Shown here in pieces: positions 44,296-54,375 of a stretch of DNA of 64,000 nucleotides. The translations under genes were made by a program, and so were the position numbers. The notes under the pieces are model-generated. The model saw nothing but the letters and a program-made list of their open reading frames with translations, was not told the origin of the DNA and searched no databases. Position 1 is the first letter of the stretch; every line of letters starts with the position of its first letter. Source of the stretch: Erysipelotrichaceae bacterium (lineage in GTDB: Bacteria; Bacillota_I; Bacilli_A; Erysipelotrichales; Erysipelotrichaceae); NCBI GenBank assembly GCA_022772735.1, contig JALEZD010000023.1:1-64000 (forward strand), in the 5' to 3' direction.

Positions 44296-45688
44296 AGATG
44301 TAATTAATAGCCAAGATAATTACAAATATGGCTTTAAAGATAAAGATGTAAGTATATATAAAACTAATAAAGGTTTAAATGAAGATGTTGTAAGAGAAAT
44401 ATCAAAAATAAAAAATGAACCAGAATGGATGCTTGAATTTAGGTTAAAAGCATTAAAAAAGTTTTTAGAATCTCCACTTCAAGATTGGGGACCTGATTTA
44501 AGTGGAATTAATTTTGATGATTATACATATTATATTAAGCCAAGTGATGAAGTTGAAAAGAGTTGGGATGATGTTCCTGAAACAATAAAGGAAACTTTTG
44601 ATAGATTAGGTATTCCTGAAGCTGAAAGAGAATTTTTAGCTGGAGTTTCTACTCAATATGAATCTGAGGTTGTTTATCATAGCATGCTTAAAGAAGTTGA
44701 AGATAAAGGTGTAATATTTTTAGATACTGATACAGCTTTAAAACAACAACCTGAATTATTCAAAAAATATTTTGCGAGTGTTATTCCTTATACTGACAAT
44801 AAATTTGCAGCTTTAAATAGTGCAGTTTGGTCAGGTGGTTCTTTCATATATGTTCCAAAAGGTGTTAAACTTGATAAACCACTTCAATCATATTTTAGGA
44901 TAAATAGTGAAAGAATGGGACAATTTGAAAGAACATTAATTATTGTTGATGAGGGTGCAGACGTAAATTATGTTGAAGGATGTACAGCACCAATTTATTC
45001 AAAAGATAGCTTACATGCAGCTGTAGTAGAAATATATGTTCATCCCAATGCTAAATGTAGATACAGTACAGTTCAAAATTGGAGTGACAATATTATAAAT
45101 CTAGTTACAAAAAGAGCTTATGTTGAAAAACATGGTTTAATGGAATGGATTGATGGAAATATTGGTTCAAGCATTAATATGAAATATCCTGCGTGTATAT
45201 TAGCAGGTGAATATGCAAGAGGTATGTGTATTTCTATTGCTGTTGCTGCAAAAAATCAAAAACAAGATGCTGGTGCCAAAATGATTCATTTAGCTCCTCA
45301 TACATCAAGTACAATTATTTCTAAATCAGTCGCAAGAAATGGTGGAGAAGTTAATTACAGAGGAATTGTAAAATATAGTGATAAAGCTTCTTATTCTCAA
45401 AGTAAAATTGAATGTGATACTTTACTTTTAGATAATATTAGTAGAAGTGATACATTACCAACAAATATCGGTTCAAATAGCACTAGTACAATTGAACATG
45501 AAGCAACTGTAAGTAAAGTTTCTGAGGAAGAATTATTTTATTTGATGTCAAGAGGTTTAACAAAATCTGAGGCTATGGAAATGATTATTTTAGGTTTCTT
45601 AGAACCTTTTACCAGAGAATTACCAATGGAATATGCAGTCGAATTAAATCAATTATTAAAACTTGATATGGAGGGAAGTATTGGATAA
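44288..45688 (+). CDS. sufB: Fe-S cluster assembly protein SufB
   Basis: 466 residues, full length. [31 protein letters not shown] and [19 protein letters not shown] are strongly conserved SufB blocks; [21 protein letters not shown] is the C-terminal motif. Main scaffold for cluster assembly. The start is the ATG four codons inside the longest frame, just within the end of sufU. Confidence 0.96.
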   Translation: MSEDVINSQDNYKYGFKDKDVSIYKTNKGLNEDVVREISKIKNEPEWMLEFRLKALKKFLESPLQDWGPDLSGINFDDYTYYIKPSDEVEKSWDDVPETIKETFDRLGIPEAEREFLAGVSTQYESEVVYHSMLKEVEDKGVIFLDTDTALKQQPELFKKYFASVIPYTDNKFAALNSAVWSGGSFIYVPKGVKLDKPLQSYFRINSERMGQFERTLIIVDEGADVNYVEGCTAPIYSKDSLHAAVVEIYVHPNAKCRYSTVQNWSDNIINLVTKRAYVEKHGLMEWIDGNIGSSINMKYPACILAGEYARGMCISIAVAAKNQKQDAGAKMIHLAPHTSSTIISKSVARNGGEVNYRGIVKYSDKASYSQSKIECDTLLLDNISRSDTLPTNIGSNSTSTIEHEATVSKVSEEELFYLMSRGLTKSEAMEMIILGFLEPFTRELPMEYAVELNQLLKLDMEGSIG

Positions 45689-46199
45689 AGCTTTATTTAG
45701 AAAAATAATGCTTAATAAAAGAAATTCTTTAGAAAATAGAGTTAAATATGATGAAATAATTTTTAATAAGTTAATTTCTTTTATTGATAAATATGAAAAT
45801 ATTGCAAGTTATTATAGTTTTAATAGTGAAGTAGATACTTTAAAGATTAATAGTTGGATTCTTTCTCAAAATAAAAATTTATATTTGCCTAAAGTTACTA
45901 ATGGTGTTATAAACTTTTATAAAATAGATAATCTAAATGATGTTTCGCTGGGTTGTTTTAATGTGTTAGAGCCAAATAGTAATATAATTGTATCTTCAGA
46001 TGAAATAGATTGTATGATTATACCTTTACTAGCCTATAACAAAGATTTTTATCGTATGGGTTATGGTAAAGGATATTATGATAAATATTTAAAAGATTAT
46101 GATGGTTTTAAACTAGGTATTGCATATAATATTCAATACGCAAATGATTTAATTGTAGAATCACATGATGAAAAACTAGATTTTGTTATAACAAATTAA
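45681..46199 (+). CDS. 5-formyltetrahydrofolate cyclo-ligase
   Basis: 172 residues if begun at TTG, which GGAGG precedes by 6-7 nt within the end of sufB; an ATG nine codons further on is the alternative. [10 protein letters not shown] near the N-terminus and [12 protein letters not shown] near the C-terminus are the family motifs. Converts 5-formyl-THF to methenyl-THF using ATP. Coupled to the suf operon by overlap; a strong terminator follows. Confidence 0.9.
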   Translation: MDKALFRKIMLNKRNSLENRVKYDEIIFNKLISFIDKYENIASYYSFNSEVDTLKINSWILSQNKNLYLPKVTNGVINFYKIDNLNDVSLGCFNVLEPNSNIIVSSDEIDCMIIPLLAYNKDFYRMGYGKGYYDKYLKDYDGFKLGIAYNIQYANDLIVESHDEKLDFVITN

Positions 46200-46201
46200 T
46201 T

Positions 46202-46258
46202 AAGAAACATGATAGAGTTATAAATTAATAATTCTATATTATGTTTCTTTTTTTTTTG
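46202..46258 (+). terminator. Terminator of suf operon
   Basis: AAGAAACAT pairs with ATGTTTCTT, with an inner ATAGA/TCTAT, followed by a run of about ten T. Confidence 0.8.
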
Positions 46259-46465
46259 CATAAAAAGACAAAGTAAATATATTTTTTTGTAATAATCAGT
46301 AAAGTTTTCTTAAGATTTATAAACTAAATAGTATGTGTAATTTATAAATGATAAAATACGATTACTGAGATATATGAAGGGAATAAAGGTTTAAAAAAAT
46401 CAGTAACCCAGGGGAATAATCTATAAGAAAGTAAATATTTTTTTACTATGTATAAGGAGATAGGT

Positions 46466-47377
46466 ATGATAATAAAAAAAATAAAACTTTTACTACTGGC
46501 AATAATCTTAGGAGGATGTATGGATTCAAAACTCTGGTTTGGAATGAAAACTGCAGATGTAAAACTAGGAACAGGAGATAAGGGATGTAGGAATGTAGAA
46601 AAATACCTCTATGAAAGATATGGAGAAGAATTTGTATGTGACTATGCAGGATATACTACATCACATGGAACAGGAATTCCAGAATATTATGGTGAAGAGT
46701 ATACGATTTATCCAAAAAAGTATGAAAATCAGACTTATTGGGATAATACTTTTGTAGTACTAGGAAGAATGTATGATGATGGACCGTATACATATAGAGA
46801 TGGGTATTTTGGGGTATATGGAAGAGAGAAATATAGACAATATGTTGAAGATATATTAAAACCACTATTTGATGGTAAAGAATATTATGTAGGTGTAAGA
46901 CCATTTAGAGATGTATTTGCAAATGAGATAACAAAAGATACAAAAATAAGTGAATTATTTGATAAGACACTATACTCAGAAGATAAACCTTACATGATAC
47001 ATACAATTTGGGTAATGGATAGTGATTATAACAGTATAGAGAGTGTAGATGAAATTAATTTAGAAATTGCAAGAGTTTTAAAAAAGCATAAACTACTTGG
47101 TAAAGTAAATGTTTATACAATATTTGATGATAAGAAAAATACATTTTTAGAACATAAGAATTACTATTTAGAGAAGATCTTAACGGGTGAAGAATATAAA
47201 AAACATTATGACGAAAAATCAGAATATCATAGAAGCTATATGAATGATTTATTAATGGAAACACAAAACTGGGATTTAATGTTAAGTAGAACAGCATCAT
47301 ATCGAGTAAAAGTAGACAATAATTCAGATAATAAAAATGAAATAAAAATATATGTAAGTAATGTAGAGGTAGAATAA
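46466..47377 (+). CDS. Unknown lipoprotein
   Basis: 303 residues. Signal peptide with lipobox ILGGC; Cys18 would be lipidated. The mature part is rich in Tyr, Asp and Lys, with tyrosine-rich stretches such as KYEYY-like repeats around 60-120, and a second alpha/beta part. No family recognised. AAGGAGA lies before this ATG, six codons inside the longest frame. It stands alone between two terminated or promoter-bearing units, with a broken 11-codon frame (47379-47414) behind it, which suggests a recent or decaying insertion. Function not assignable. Confidence 0.75.
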   Translation: MIIKKIKLLLLAIILGGCMDSKLWFGMKTADVKLGTGDKGCRNVEKYLYERYGEEFVCDYAGYTTSHGTGIPEYYGEEYTIYPKKYENQTYWDNTFVVLGRMYDDGPYTYRDGYFGVYGREKYRQYVEDILKPLFDGKEYYVGVRPFRDVFANEITKDTKISELFDKTLYSEDKPYMIHTIWVMDSDYNSIESVDEINLEIARVLKKHKLLGKVNVYTIFDDKKNTFLEHKNYYLEKILTGEEYKKHYDEKSEYHRSYMNDLLMETQNWDLMLSRTASYRVKVDNNSDNKNEIKIYVSNVEVE

Positions 47378-47440
47378 AATGGATAATAAGTTAAAAAAGA
47401 AGTTGTCGTTATAAGTTTAAACAATAAAAATTATATTTAA

Positions 47441-47460
47441 ATATGTGCACATATGTGCAC
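47441..47460. repeat. Tandem 10-mer forming a 16-bp palindrome
   Basis: ATATGTGCAC occurs twice in a row; together they contain the perfect palindrome GTGCACATATGTGCAC. It lies 80 bp before priA, close to TATAAT-like boxes, as an operator would. The cognate regulator is unknown. Confidence 0.55.
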
Positions 47461-47540
47461 TATTTATTTTTATACATTGAGATTATGTATAATTTTTTTA
47501 CTATATATATGATAAAATAACGATACATGGAGGAAATTAA

Positions 47541-49700
47541 ATGTATCTTGTAAATTGTTGGATAGAGCACTCAAATCTTAAAGTTAATAAAACTTTTTCA
47601 TACATAAATGATTTTTATATTGAAAAAGGAATTAGAGTTAGAGTTAATTTCAACAGAAAAGATGTAATTGGATTTGTAGATGACTGCATAAAAATAACTG
47701 ATTTAGAAAAACTTGAAGAAAATTTAGGATATTCACTTAAATATATTAATTGCGTTGTTGATGAAAAAAGTGTATTGACTGAAGAACTTTTCGAACTTGG
47801 AAAATGGTTATCAAATCAAACGTTAACTCCTACAATTTCGTGTTTTAAAACAATGTTGCCAAAAAAAATAAAACCAATAAGTAATAGTGGCAATGCAGTA
47901 AAAATAAAAGTTGTAAAAAGCAAAGACTTGAATGGAAAACTAACATTAAAACAACAAAAAGCCTATGATTTTTTAAAGTTCAATGAAAATATTACATTAA
48001 ATGAATTTAGAAATATTTTTAAAAGTGTAGTTAAATCTTTATTAGAAAAAAATGCTATTGAAATATATGAAGTAGAAAAAGAAAATAGTGTTAAATTAAA
48101 AAATTATAATATGAGTGATGATTTGATTTTAACAAAAGAACAAAAAAATGCTTTTGATAATATTTTAAAATCTGAAAATAATATTGTTTTATTAAATGGT
48201 GTAACAGGAAGTGGAAAAACTGAAATTTATTTACAACTAGCAAGAGAAATAATAAACCAAAATAAACAAGTTTTATTTTTAGTTCCAGAAATATCATTAA
48301 CACCGCAAATGGTACAAAGAGTAAAATCACGATTTTTTAATGATGTTGCAATTTATCATTCTGGATTAAATGATCAAGAGAAATATGAGGAATATAAAAA
48401 AGTTTTAAATAATAAAGTTAAAATTGTTATTGGTACAAGAAGTGCAATATTTATGCCTTTTTCTAATTTGGGACTTATAATTATGGATGAAGAACATGAT
48501 TTAAGTTATAAACAAGATAATACACCACAATATCACTGTAGAGATATAGCAATTAAAAGGGCAGAAAATTTTGGATGTAAAGTTCTTTTAGGTAGTGCAA
48601 CTCCATCTTTAGAAAGTTATGCACGAGCATTAAAAGGTGTATATAAACTTGTAGAATTAAATAGTAGAATTAATAATAAAATGCCTAAAATTAAAACTGT
48701 TAATATTACAAAAGAAATGAAAAATAATAAAAATTATATTATTAGTGAAGTTCTCAAAGAAAAAATTCAAGATAGATTAAATAACAATAAACAAGTAATT
48801 TTACTACTTAATAGAAGAGGGTTTAATACATTTAGCAGATGTCAAAATTGTAATAATGTAATAATGTGCCCACATTGTGATATTTCAATGAGTTACCACA
48901 GAGATATAAAAATGTTAAAATGCCATATTTGTAATACAACCATGCCTTATCCTAAAGTTTGCCCTAAATGTAATAGTGTAGATAGCTACTCTAGTTTTGG
49001 GTTTGGTACACAAAGATTAGAGGAAGAAGTAAAAAGTATTTTTAAAAATGCAAAAGTTTTAAGAATGGATGCAGATACAACTTCAAAAAAGAATTCTCAT
49101 GAACATATTTTAGAATCGTTTTCCAAACATGAGGCAGATATACTTCTTGGAACACAAATGATTTCAAAAGGATTAGATTATCCTAGTGTTACTCTTGTGG
49201 GAATTTTAAATGCAGATGCTGGATTAAACAGGGTAGATTATAGAAGTCAAGAAATAATCTATGATATTTTAACTCAGGCATCTGGACGAAGTGGTAGAAG
49301 TGATGAAGAAGGAGAAGTAATTATTCAAGTTTTTGATGAGGATAATTATGTGATAAAATCTGTTTTAAAACAAGATTATAAAACATTTTTCAATAGGGAA
49401 ATGATGTATCGTAAAGCAGGAGGATATCCACCATATAACTATTTGATTTCTGTTGTTTTTAGTGGCAGAAAAAAAGAAGTTATTAATAATGAAGCATATA
49501 ATTTTAAAGAAAAACTAATAGGAAATTTTAATATTTTAGGCCCATCAGAATTATTAAAAATAAACGATCAATATAGATTTAGAATAATTCTTAAAGGAAA
49601 AAATATAGATGAAATGAGAGAAAATATACAAAAACTTTTAAATGAAAATACATTCATGTGTAGTTTAAAAATTGATGTAAATCCGCTTGTTTTAGATTAG
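47541..49700 (+). CDS. priA: Primosomal replication restart helicase PriA
   Basis: 719 residues. N-terminal DNA-binding domain, helicase core with GVTGSGKTE (Walker A) and IMDEEHD (Walker B), two zinc modules in CQNCNNVIMCPHC and CHICNTTMPYPKVCPKC, and SGRSGRSDEEGEV motif. Reloads the replisome at stalled forks. GGAGG precedes the ATG. Starts a long operon; in Bacillus def and fmt lie between priA and rsmB, and here they are absent. Confidence 0.95.
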   Translation: MYLVNCWIEHSNLKVNKTFSYINDFYIEKGIRVRVNFNRKDVIGFVDDCIKITDLEKLEENLGYSLKYINCVVDEKSVLTEELFELGKWLSNQTLTPTISCFKTMLPKKIKPISNSGNAVKIKVVKSKDLNGKLTLKQQKAYDFLKFNENITLNEFRNIFKSVVKSLLEKNAIEIYEVEKENSVKLKNYNMSDDLILTKEQKNAFDNILKSENNIVLLNGVTGSGKTEIYLQLAREIINQNKQVLFLVPEISLTPQMVQRVKSRFFNDVAIYHSGLNDQEKYEEYKKVLNNKVKIVIGTRSAIFMPFSNLGLIIMDEEHDLSYKQDNTPQYHCRDIAIKRAENFGCKVLLGSATPSLESYARALKGVYKLVELNSRINNKMPKIKTVNITKEMKNNKNYIISEVLKEKIQDRLNNNKQVILLLNRRGFNTFSRCQNCNNVIMCPHCDISMSYHRDIKMLKCHICNTTMPYPKVCPKCNSVDSYSSFGFGTQRLEEEVKSIFKNAKVLRMDADTTSKKNSHEHILESFSKHEADILLGTQMISKGLDYPSVTLVGILNADAGLNRVDYRSQEIIYDILTQASGRSGRSDEEGEVIIQVFDEDNYVIKSVLKQDYKTFFNREMMYRKAGGYPPYNYLISVVFSGRKKEVINNEAYNFKEKLIGNFNILGPSELLKINDQYRFRIILKGKNIDEMRENIQKLLNENTFMCSLKIDVNPLVLD

Positions 49701-49708
49701 GAGATAGT

Positions 49709-50908
49709 ATGAGTGCAAGAAAAATAGCATATGAAATATTGAAGGATGTATTTCTTAACAATAGCTATTCAGGTTTATTGTTAAGAAATAACTTAAATGA
49801 ATGTAATGAAAAAGATAAATCATTAATTACTCAAATTGTATATGGAACAATAAGAAATTATAGACTTTTAAGTTTTCAATATTCTAATTTAATAAGAAAA
49901 AAAGTATCAAAAGAAATTGATATTTTACTTTCCATGAGTATATATCAGCTATTTATGATGGATAAAATACCAAATTATGCAGTTGTTAATGAAGCAGTAA
50001 GTCTTACAAACAATAAATCTTTTGTTAATGCAATATTAAGAAAAGTAATAAAACAAGGTTTTAAACAAACTGATAATTTATCAATTAAATATAGTTTACC
50101 TGATTTTATAATTAATTTATGGAAATCACATTATGGCGAAAATATTTGTGTTAAGATTGCAGAAAATTTATTAAAAGAGTCAAAAGTTTATGGAAGAATT
50201 AATAGCTTAAAGACAAATAAGGAAGAACTATCAAAAGATAAAAAAATAAAATTTATTGATGATTTTTGCTTTGAATATGATGGCAACTTAATTTTGAGTC
50301 AATATTTTAAAGATGGGAAAGTTATTATTCAAGACTATTCTAGCCAACAGGTTTGTAAATACCTTGAATTAAAAGAAAATTTATATGTATTAGATTTATG
50401 TGCTGCACCAGGAACAAAAACATCACAAATTGCAATGATGATGAATAATACAGGGAAAATTGTTGCGGTTGATATACATGAACATAGAGTTAAGTTAATT
50501 GAAGGTTTGATAGAAAAACTAAATATAAAAAATGTTGATTGTGTAGTGTGTGATGCTAAAAATGTGGATAATGACATAAAATTTGATAGAATATTAGTTG
50601 ACGCTCCATGTTCAGGGATTGGAGTTTTAAAAGGTAAACCAGACATTAAATTGAAGTTAAATCCAGAAGATTTGGATGAAATAGTAAAAATTCAAAAAGA
50701 AATATTAAACTCTTGTAAAAATAAATTAAATGTAAATGGTATACTTGTTTATAGTACCTGTACTTTAAATAAAAAGGAAAACGAAAGACAAATTGAGTTA
50801 TTTGTAAAAGAAAACCCAAATTTTGAATTGATTGAACAAAGATGTATTTTCCCATTTGAGTTTGATAGTGATGGTTTTTATATTGCAAAACTTATAAAGA
50901 AAGAGTGA
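49709..50908 (+). CDS. rsmB: 16S rRNA (cytosine-967-C5) methyltransferase RsmB
   Basis: 399 residues. An N-terminal NusB-like RNA-binding domain (about 1-120) is followed by a Rossmann methyltransferase with LDLCAAPGTKTSQIA, DAPCSGIGVLKGKPDIK (motif IV cysteine) and YSTCTLNKKENE (motif VI catalytic cysteine). Modifies helix 31 of 16S rRNA. Its TGA stop overlaps the next start. Confidence 0.94.
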   Translation: MSARKIAYEILKDVFLNNSYSGLLLRNNLNECNEKDKSLITQIVYGTIRNYRLLSFQYSNLIRKKVSKEIDILLSMSIYQLFMMDKIPNYAVVNEAVSLTNNKSFVNAILRKVIKQGFKQTDNLSIKYSLPDFIINLWKSHYGENICVKIAENLLKESKVYGRINSLKTNKEELSKDKKIKFIDDFCFEYDGNLILSQYFKDGKVIIQDYSSQQVCKYLELKENLYVLDLCAAPGTKTSQIAMMMNNTGKIVAVDIHEHRVKLIEGLIEKLNIKNVDCVVCDAKNVDNDIKFDRILVDAPCSGIGVLKGKPDIKLKLNPEDLDEIVKIQKEILNSCKNKLNVNGILVYSTCTLNKKENERQIELFVKENPNFELIEQRCIFPFEFDSDGFYIAKLIKKE

Positions 50909-51951
50909 TGAAAATGCAATCAATTTACGATTTTACATATGAAAAATTACAAGAAATGTTTATCAATAATGGAATGAAAAAATATAGGAGTGAGCAATGT
51001 TTCAACTGGATTTATAGAAAAATGGTTGATAGTTTTGAACAGATGAGTGATCTAGGTAAAGAAAACATAGAATTTCTAAAGAATAATTTTTATATAGATA
51101 CTTTAACTTTAGTATCAAAACAAGTCGCAAAAGATAAAACTACAAAATATTTATTTAAATTAAAAGATGGTTATACTATTGAAACAGTTTTAATGCATTT
51201 TTCTTTTGGGAAAAGTGTATGTGTTACAAGTCAAGTAGGATGTAATATGGGATGTAAGTTTTGTGCATCTGGATTACTAAAAAAACAAAGAAATTTAACA
51301 AGTGGTGAAATTGTTGCTCAAATTGCATATGTAAATAAAGAATTACAAAAAGAAAATGAAAGAGTAAGAAATATTGTTGTTATGGGGATTGGAGAACCAT
51401 TTGATAATTATGAAAATGTAATGGATTTTTGTAAAACTGTAAATCATGACAAAGGTTTTGCTATTGGTGCAAGACATATAACAATAAGCACATGTGGCGT
51501 TGTACCTAAAATTTATCAATTTGCAGATGAAAAGGTTCAATATAATCTTGCAATATCACTTCATGCTCCAACAGATAAACAAAGAAGTGAAATAATGCCA
51601 ATTAATAAAAGTTATTCTTTAGAAAAGTTAATGAATGCTTTAAAATATTACAGTGATAAGAATAACAGACGCTTAACTTTTGAATACATATTATTAAAAG
51701 GTGTTAATGATACTTATGAAGATGCAATAAATTTATCAAAACTTTTAAAAGGGACAAATTCATATGTGAATTTAATTCCATACAATGAGGTGGATGAGCA
51801 CGGTTTTAAAACAAGTGATGATAAAAGCTCATTAAAATTTTATGATTATTTAATGAAAAATAATGTTAAAGCAACATTAAGAACAAAACACGGGGATGAT
51901 ATTGATGCTGCATGTGGGCAGCTAAGGGCAAAGCACGAAAGGGCTCAATAA
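50908..51951 (+). CDS. rlmN: Dual-specificity rRNA/tRNA methyltransferase RlmN
   Basis: 347 residues. Radical SAM motif C-x3-C-x2-C in CNMGCKFCASG, GIGEPFDNYENV, and the methyl-carrying cysteine region near AACGQLRAK at the C-terminus. Methylates C2 of A2503 in 23S rRNA. I choose the ATG overlapping the rsmB stop (TGATG); a GTG one codon earlier is equally readable. Confidence 0.95.
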   Translation: MKMQSIYDFTYEKLQEMFINNGMKKYRSEQCFNWIYRKMVDSFEQMSDLGKENIEFLKNNFYIDTLTLVSKQVAKDKTTKYLFKLKDGYTIETVLMHFSFGKSVCVTSQVGCNMGCKFCASGLLKKQRNLTSGEIVAQIAYVNKELQKENERVRNIVVMGIGEPFDNYENVMDFCKTVNHDKGFAIGARHITISTCGVVPKIYQFADEKVQYNLAISLHAPTDKQRSEIMPINKSYSLEKLMNALKYYSDKNNRRLTFEYILLKGVNDTYEDAINLSKLLKGTNSYVNLIPYNEVDEHGFKTSDDKSSLKFYDYLMKNNVKATLRTKHGDDIDAACGQLRAKHERAQ

Positions 51952-52701
51952 ATGAGATATTACGGTGTTACCGATAGAGGATTAGTTCGAAAAAGCAATC
52001 AAGATAATTATTTAATCTCTACAAATATTTGTGGAGATGTTTTAGCTATTGTTTGTGATGGTATTGGTGGTGCACTAGCAGGAGATGTTGCTAGTAAAAT
52101 GGCAATTGATTATTTTTCTGAAATATTTAGCACTAATACAGGTTTTAACGATATAGAAGAAGCTCGAACATGGATTAGATATCATATTTCAAGATGTAAT
52201 GAAAAAATATATTTAAAAGCTACTAATTCTACAATCTATAAAGGCATGGGGACTACATTTTCAGCAATTCTCATAAGTAAAGTAGGTAAATTAATTATTA
52301 ATATAGGTGATAGTAGAGTTTATGCTGTAAATAAAAATGGAGTATTAAAGAAAATGACACAAGATCATACTTTAGTACAAGATATGGTAAAACATGGTGA
52401 AATAACTGAACAAGAGGCATTAAATCATCCAAAAAGGCATGTGTTAACTAATGCCATGGGTGTATGGAGCAATGTTAGAGTTGATATTGATTATGTTAAT
52501 GAAACTTTGATGGAAGTTTTGATTTGCAGTGATGGTTTATATGGTTATATTAATCCTTCACTTATTGAAGATGTGATGCTTAGTTTTGAACTTACTACTG
52601 CATTAAAAGCAAGAAGATTATTAAATTATGCTTTAAAAGCAGGTGGATATGACAACATTACCATCATAATTATTGAACTAAAGGTGGGTGACAACAAATG
52701 A
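51952..52701 (+). CDS. stp: PP2C-type Ser/Thr phosphatase (Stp/PrpC)
   Basis: 249 residues. Metal-binding motifs are in VTDRGLVRKSNQDNYL, VCDGIGGALAGDVAS, GDSRVY and GGYDNITIIII. Removes phosphates placed by the partner kinase PrkC, whose gene overlaps by 4 bp. Starts right at the rlmN stop. Confidence 0.95.
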   Translation: MRYYGVTDRGLVRKSNQDNYLISTNICGDVLAIVCDGIGGALAGDVASKMAIDYFSEIFSTNTGFNDIEEARTWIRYHISRCNEKIYLKATNSTIYKGMGTTFSAILISKVGKLIINIGDSRVYAVNKNGVLKKMTQDHTLVQDMVKHGEITEQEALNHPKRHVLTNAMGVWSNVRVDIDYVNETLMEVLICSDGLYGYINPSLIEDVMLSFELTTALKARRLLNYALKAGGYDNITIIIIELKVGDNK

Positions 52702-54374
52702 GTAATAACATGATTTCAGATAGATATAAAGTAGTAAAACACATCGGTCAAGGTGGAATGGCAGATGTATTTGTTGGAATTGATACAATTTTAAATAGAG
52801 AGGTTGCTATAAAGCTTTTACGAGGTGAATTAAGTAATGATCCTGTATCTGTTTTAAGGTTTAAAAGAGAAGCACATGCTTCTACATCTTTATCACATCC
52901 TAATATTGTAGATATATACGATATTGGTGAATACAAAGGTCACCATTTTATAGTGATGGAATATATAAAGGGAAATACATTAAAACAGTTAATTAGTAAA
53001 AGAGGGGCACTTTGTAAGGAAGAAGCTGTAGATATTATGAAACAGCTTGTAAGCGCAACAATTGAAGCTCATAAAAGAGGTATTATACACAGAGATATAA
53101 AACCGCAAAATGTTTTGATTAAAAATGATGGAACAATTAAGATGGTGGATTTTGGAATTGCACTTGCACAAGATGCATTGCAACTAACTCAGAGTGATTC
53201 AATAATGGGAAGTGTTCATTATCTAGCTCCTGAACTTGCTAAAGGTGAACAAGCCAGCAAACAAAGTGATATTTATGCACTTGGAATAGTTTTTTTTGAA
53301 CTTTTAACTGGTGATGTACCCTTCAAAGCTGATCAAGCAATTCAAGTAGCATTAATGCATATGAGAAATGATGTTCCAGATGTTAAAACGATTGATCCAT
53401 CACTTCCTCAATCAATAGAAAATATAATTATTAGAGCTACTGCTAAAAATAAAGGATTTAGATATCAAAATGCAGAAGATATGCTAAATGATTTAAAAAC
53501 TTGTTTATCTATTGATAGGGTAAATGAAAAAAAGAATGTATTTAGTTTTCCATTAGAAAATGAAAATACAATAAATGAAAATGATGTAAAAAAACCTTCT
53601 ATAAGAAAAGCAAAGAAAAAGAAAAAAAGCTTTGATTTTACTTGGTTGATAGTTTCTTTAGTTACAATATTTTTGTTTGCTGGAATATATTTTCTGCTAA
53701 CTCTTAGTGGGATAATTAACTTTAAAAAAGAAGTTATTGTTGTACCAGATATTTTAGGATTAGATGTTACAAGTGCTAAAGTTGCCCTTGAAAATGCTTC
53801 GTTAGAACTTGATAGTAACAATATAGTTTATGAATTAACTGAAAGTACCCCTAAAGGTAAAATAGTATCAGTTGAGCCATCAATTTCAAGTGAAGTTGAT
53901 AAAGGGACATTGGTAAAAATAAAAGTTTCAAGTGGTATAGCTTCATATATAGGTGATTATACAGGTAGAAGATTAAGTGAAGTGAAAAAAGAATTGGCAC
54001 CATATACAAACTTTAATATTCTTTTACAAGAAGAAGAGGTTGAAAATGTGGCGCCAGGTACAATAATTAGGCAAGAATTACTAACACCAAATTCAGTATA
54101 TAATCCAGAAGTGTTGACAGATATTAGATTTGTTTATGCAAAATATAAAACAATAACTATTCCTTGGGAAATAAATGGAATGAATATTGAAGATGCTACA
54201 AAGCTTTTACAAGATTTAGGAGCCGATGTGTTACTTAGCCCACTAGATACTTCTACGATGAGTGATGAAGAAAAAGCCAATTTAAAAACAGGAGTTGTTA
54301 TACAAACTACCCCTGCAGCTGGAACAAGCTATACACAAAAAGATGATTCAATGGTGGTGATTTATTATTACTAA
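52698..54374 (+). CDS. prkC: PASTA-domain Ser/Thr kinase PrkC
   Basis: 558 residues. Cytoplasmic kinase with GQGGMADVFVG (P-loop), VAIKLL (lysine), HRDIKPQNVLI (catalytic loop) and DFGIA; one membrane helix at about 317-338; then three extracellular PASTA domains (about 345-410, 413-475, 480-556). Senses cell-wall fragments and phosphorylates division and metabolic targets, among them GpsB in related bacteria. Coupled to stp. Confidence 0.95.
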   Translation: MSNNMISDRYKVVKHIGQGGMADVFVGIDTILNREVAIKLLRGELSNDPVSVLRFKREAHASTSLSHPNIVDIYDIGEYKGHHFIVMEYIKGNTLKQLISKRGALCKEEAVDIMKQLVSATIEAHKRGIIHRDIKPQNVLIKNDGTIKMVDFGIALAQDALQLTQSDSIMGSVHYLAPELAKGEQASKQSDIYALGIVFFELLTGDVPFKADQAIQVALMHMRNDVPDVKTIDPSLPQSIENIIIRATAKNKGFRYQNAEDMLNDLKTCLSIDRVNEKKNVFSFPLENENTINENDVKKPSIRKAKKKKKSFDFTWLIVSLVTIFLFAGIYFLLTLSGIINFKKEVIVVPDILGLDVTSAKVALENASLELDSNNIVYELTESTPKGKIVSVEPSISSEVDKGTLVKIKVSSGIASYIGDYTGRRLSEVKKELAPYTNFNILLQEEEVENVAPGTIIRQELLTPNSVYNPEVLTDIRFVYAKYKTITIPWEINGMNIEDATKLLQDLGADVLLSPLDTSTMSDEEKANLKTGVVIQTTPAAGTSYTQKDDSMVVIYYY

Positions 54375-54375
54375 A

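Noticed and set aside
47379-47414. 11-codon frame after the unknown lipoprotein
   Set aside because: Too short and without ribosome binding site or homology clue; treated only as a possible remnant.
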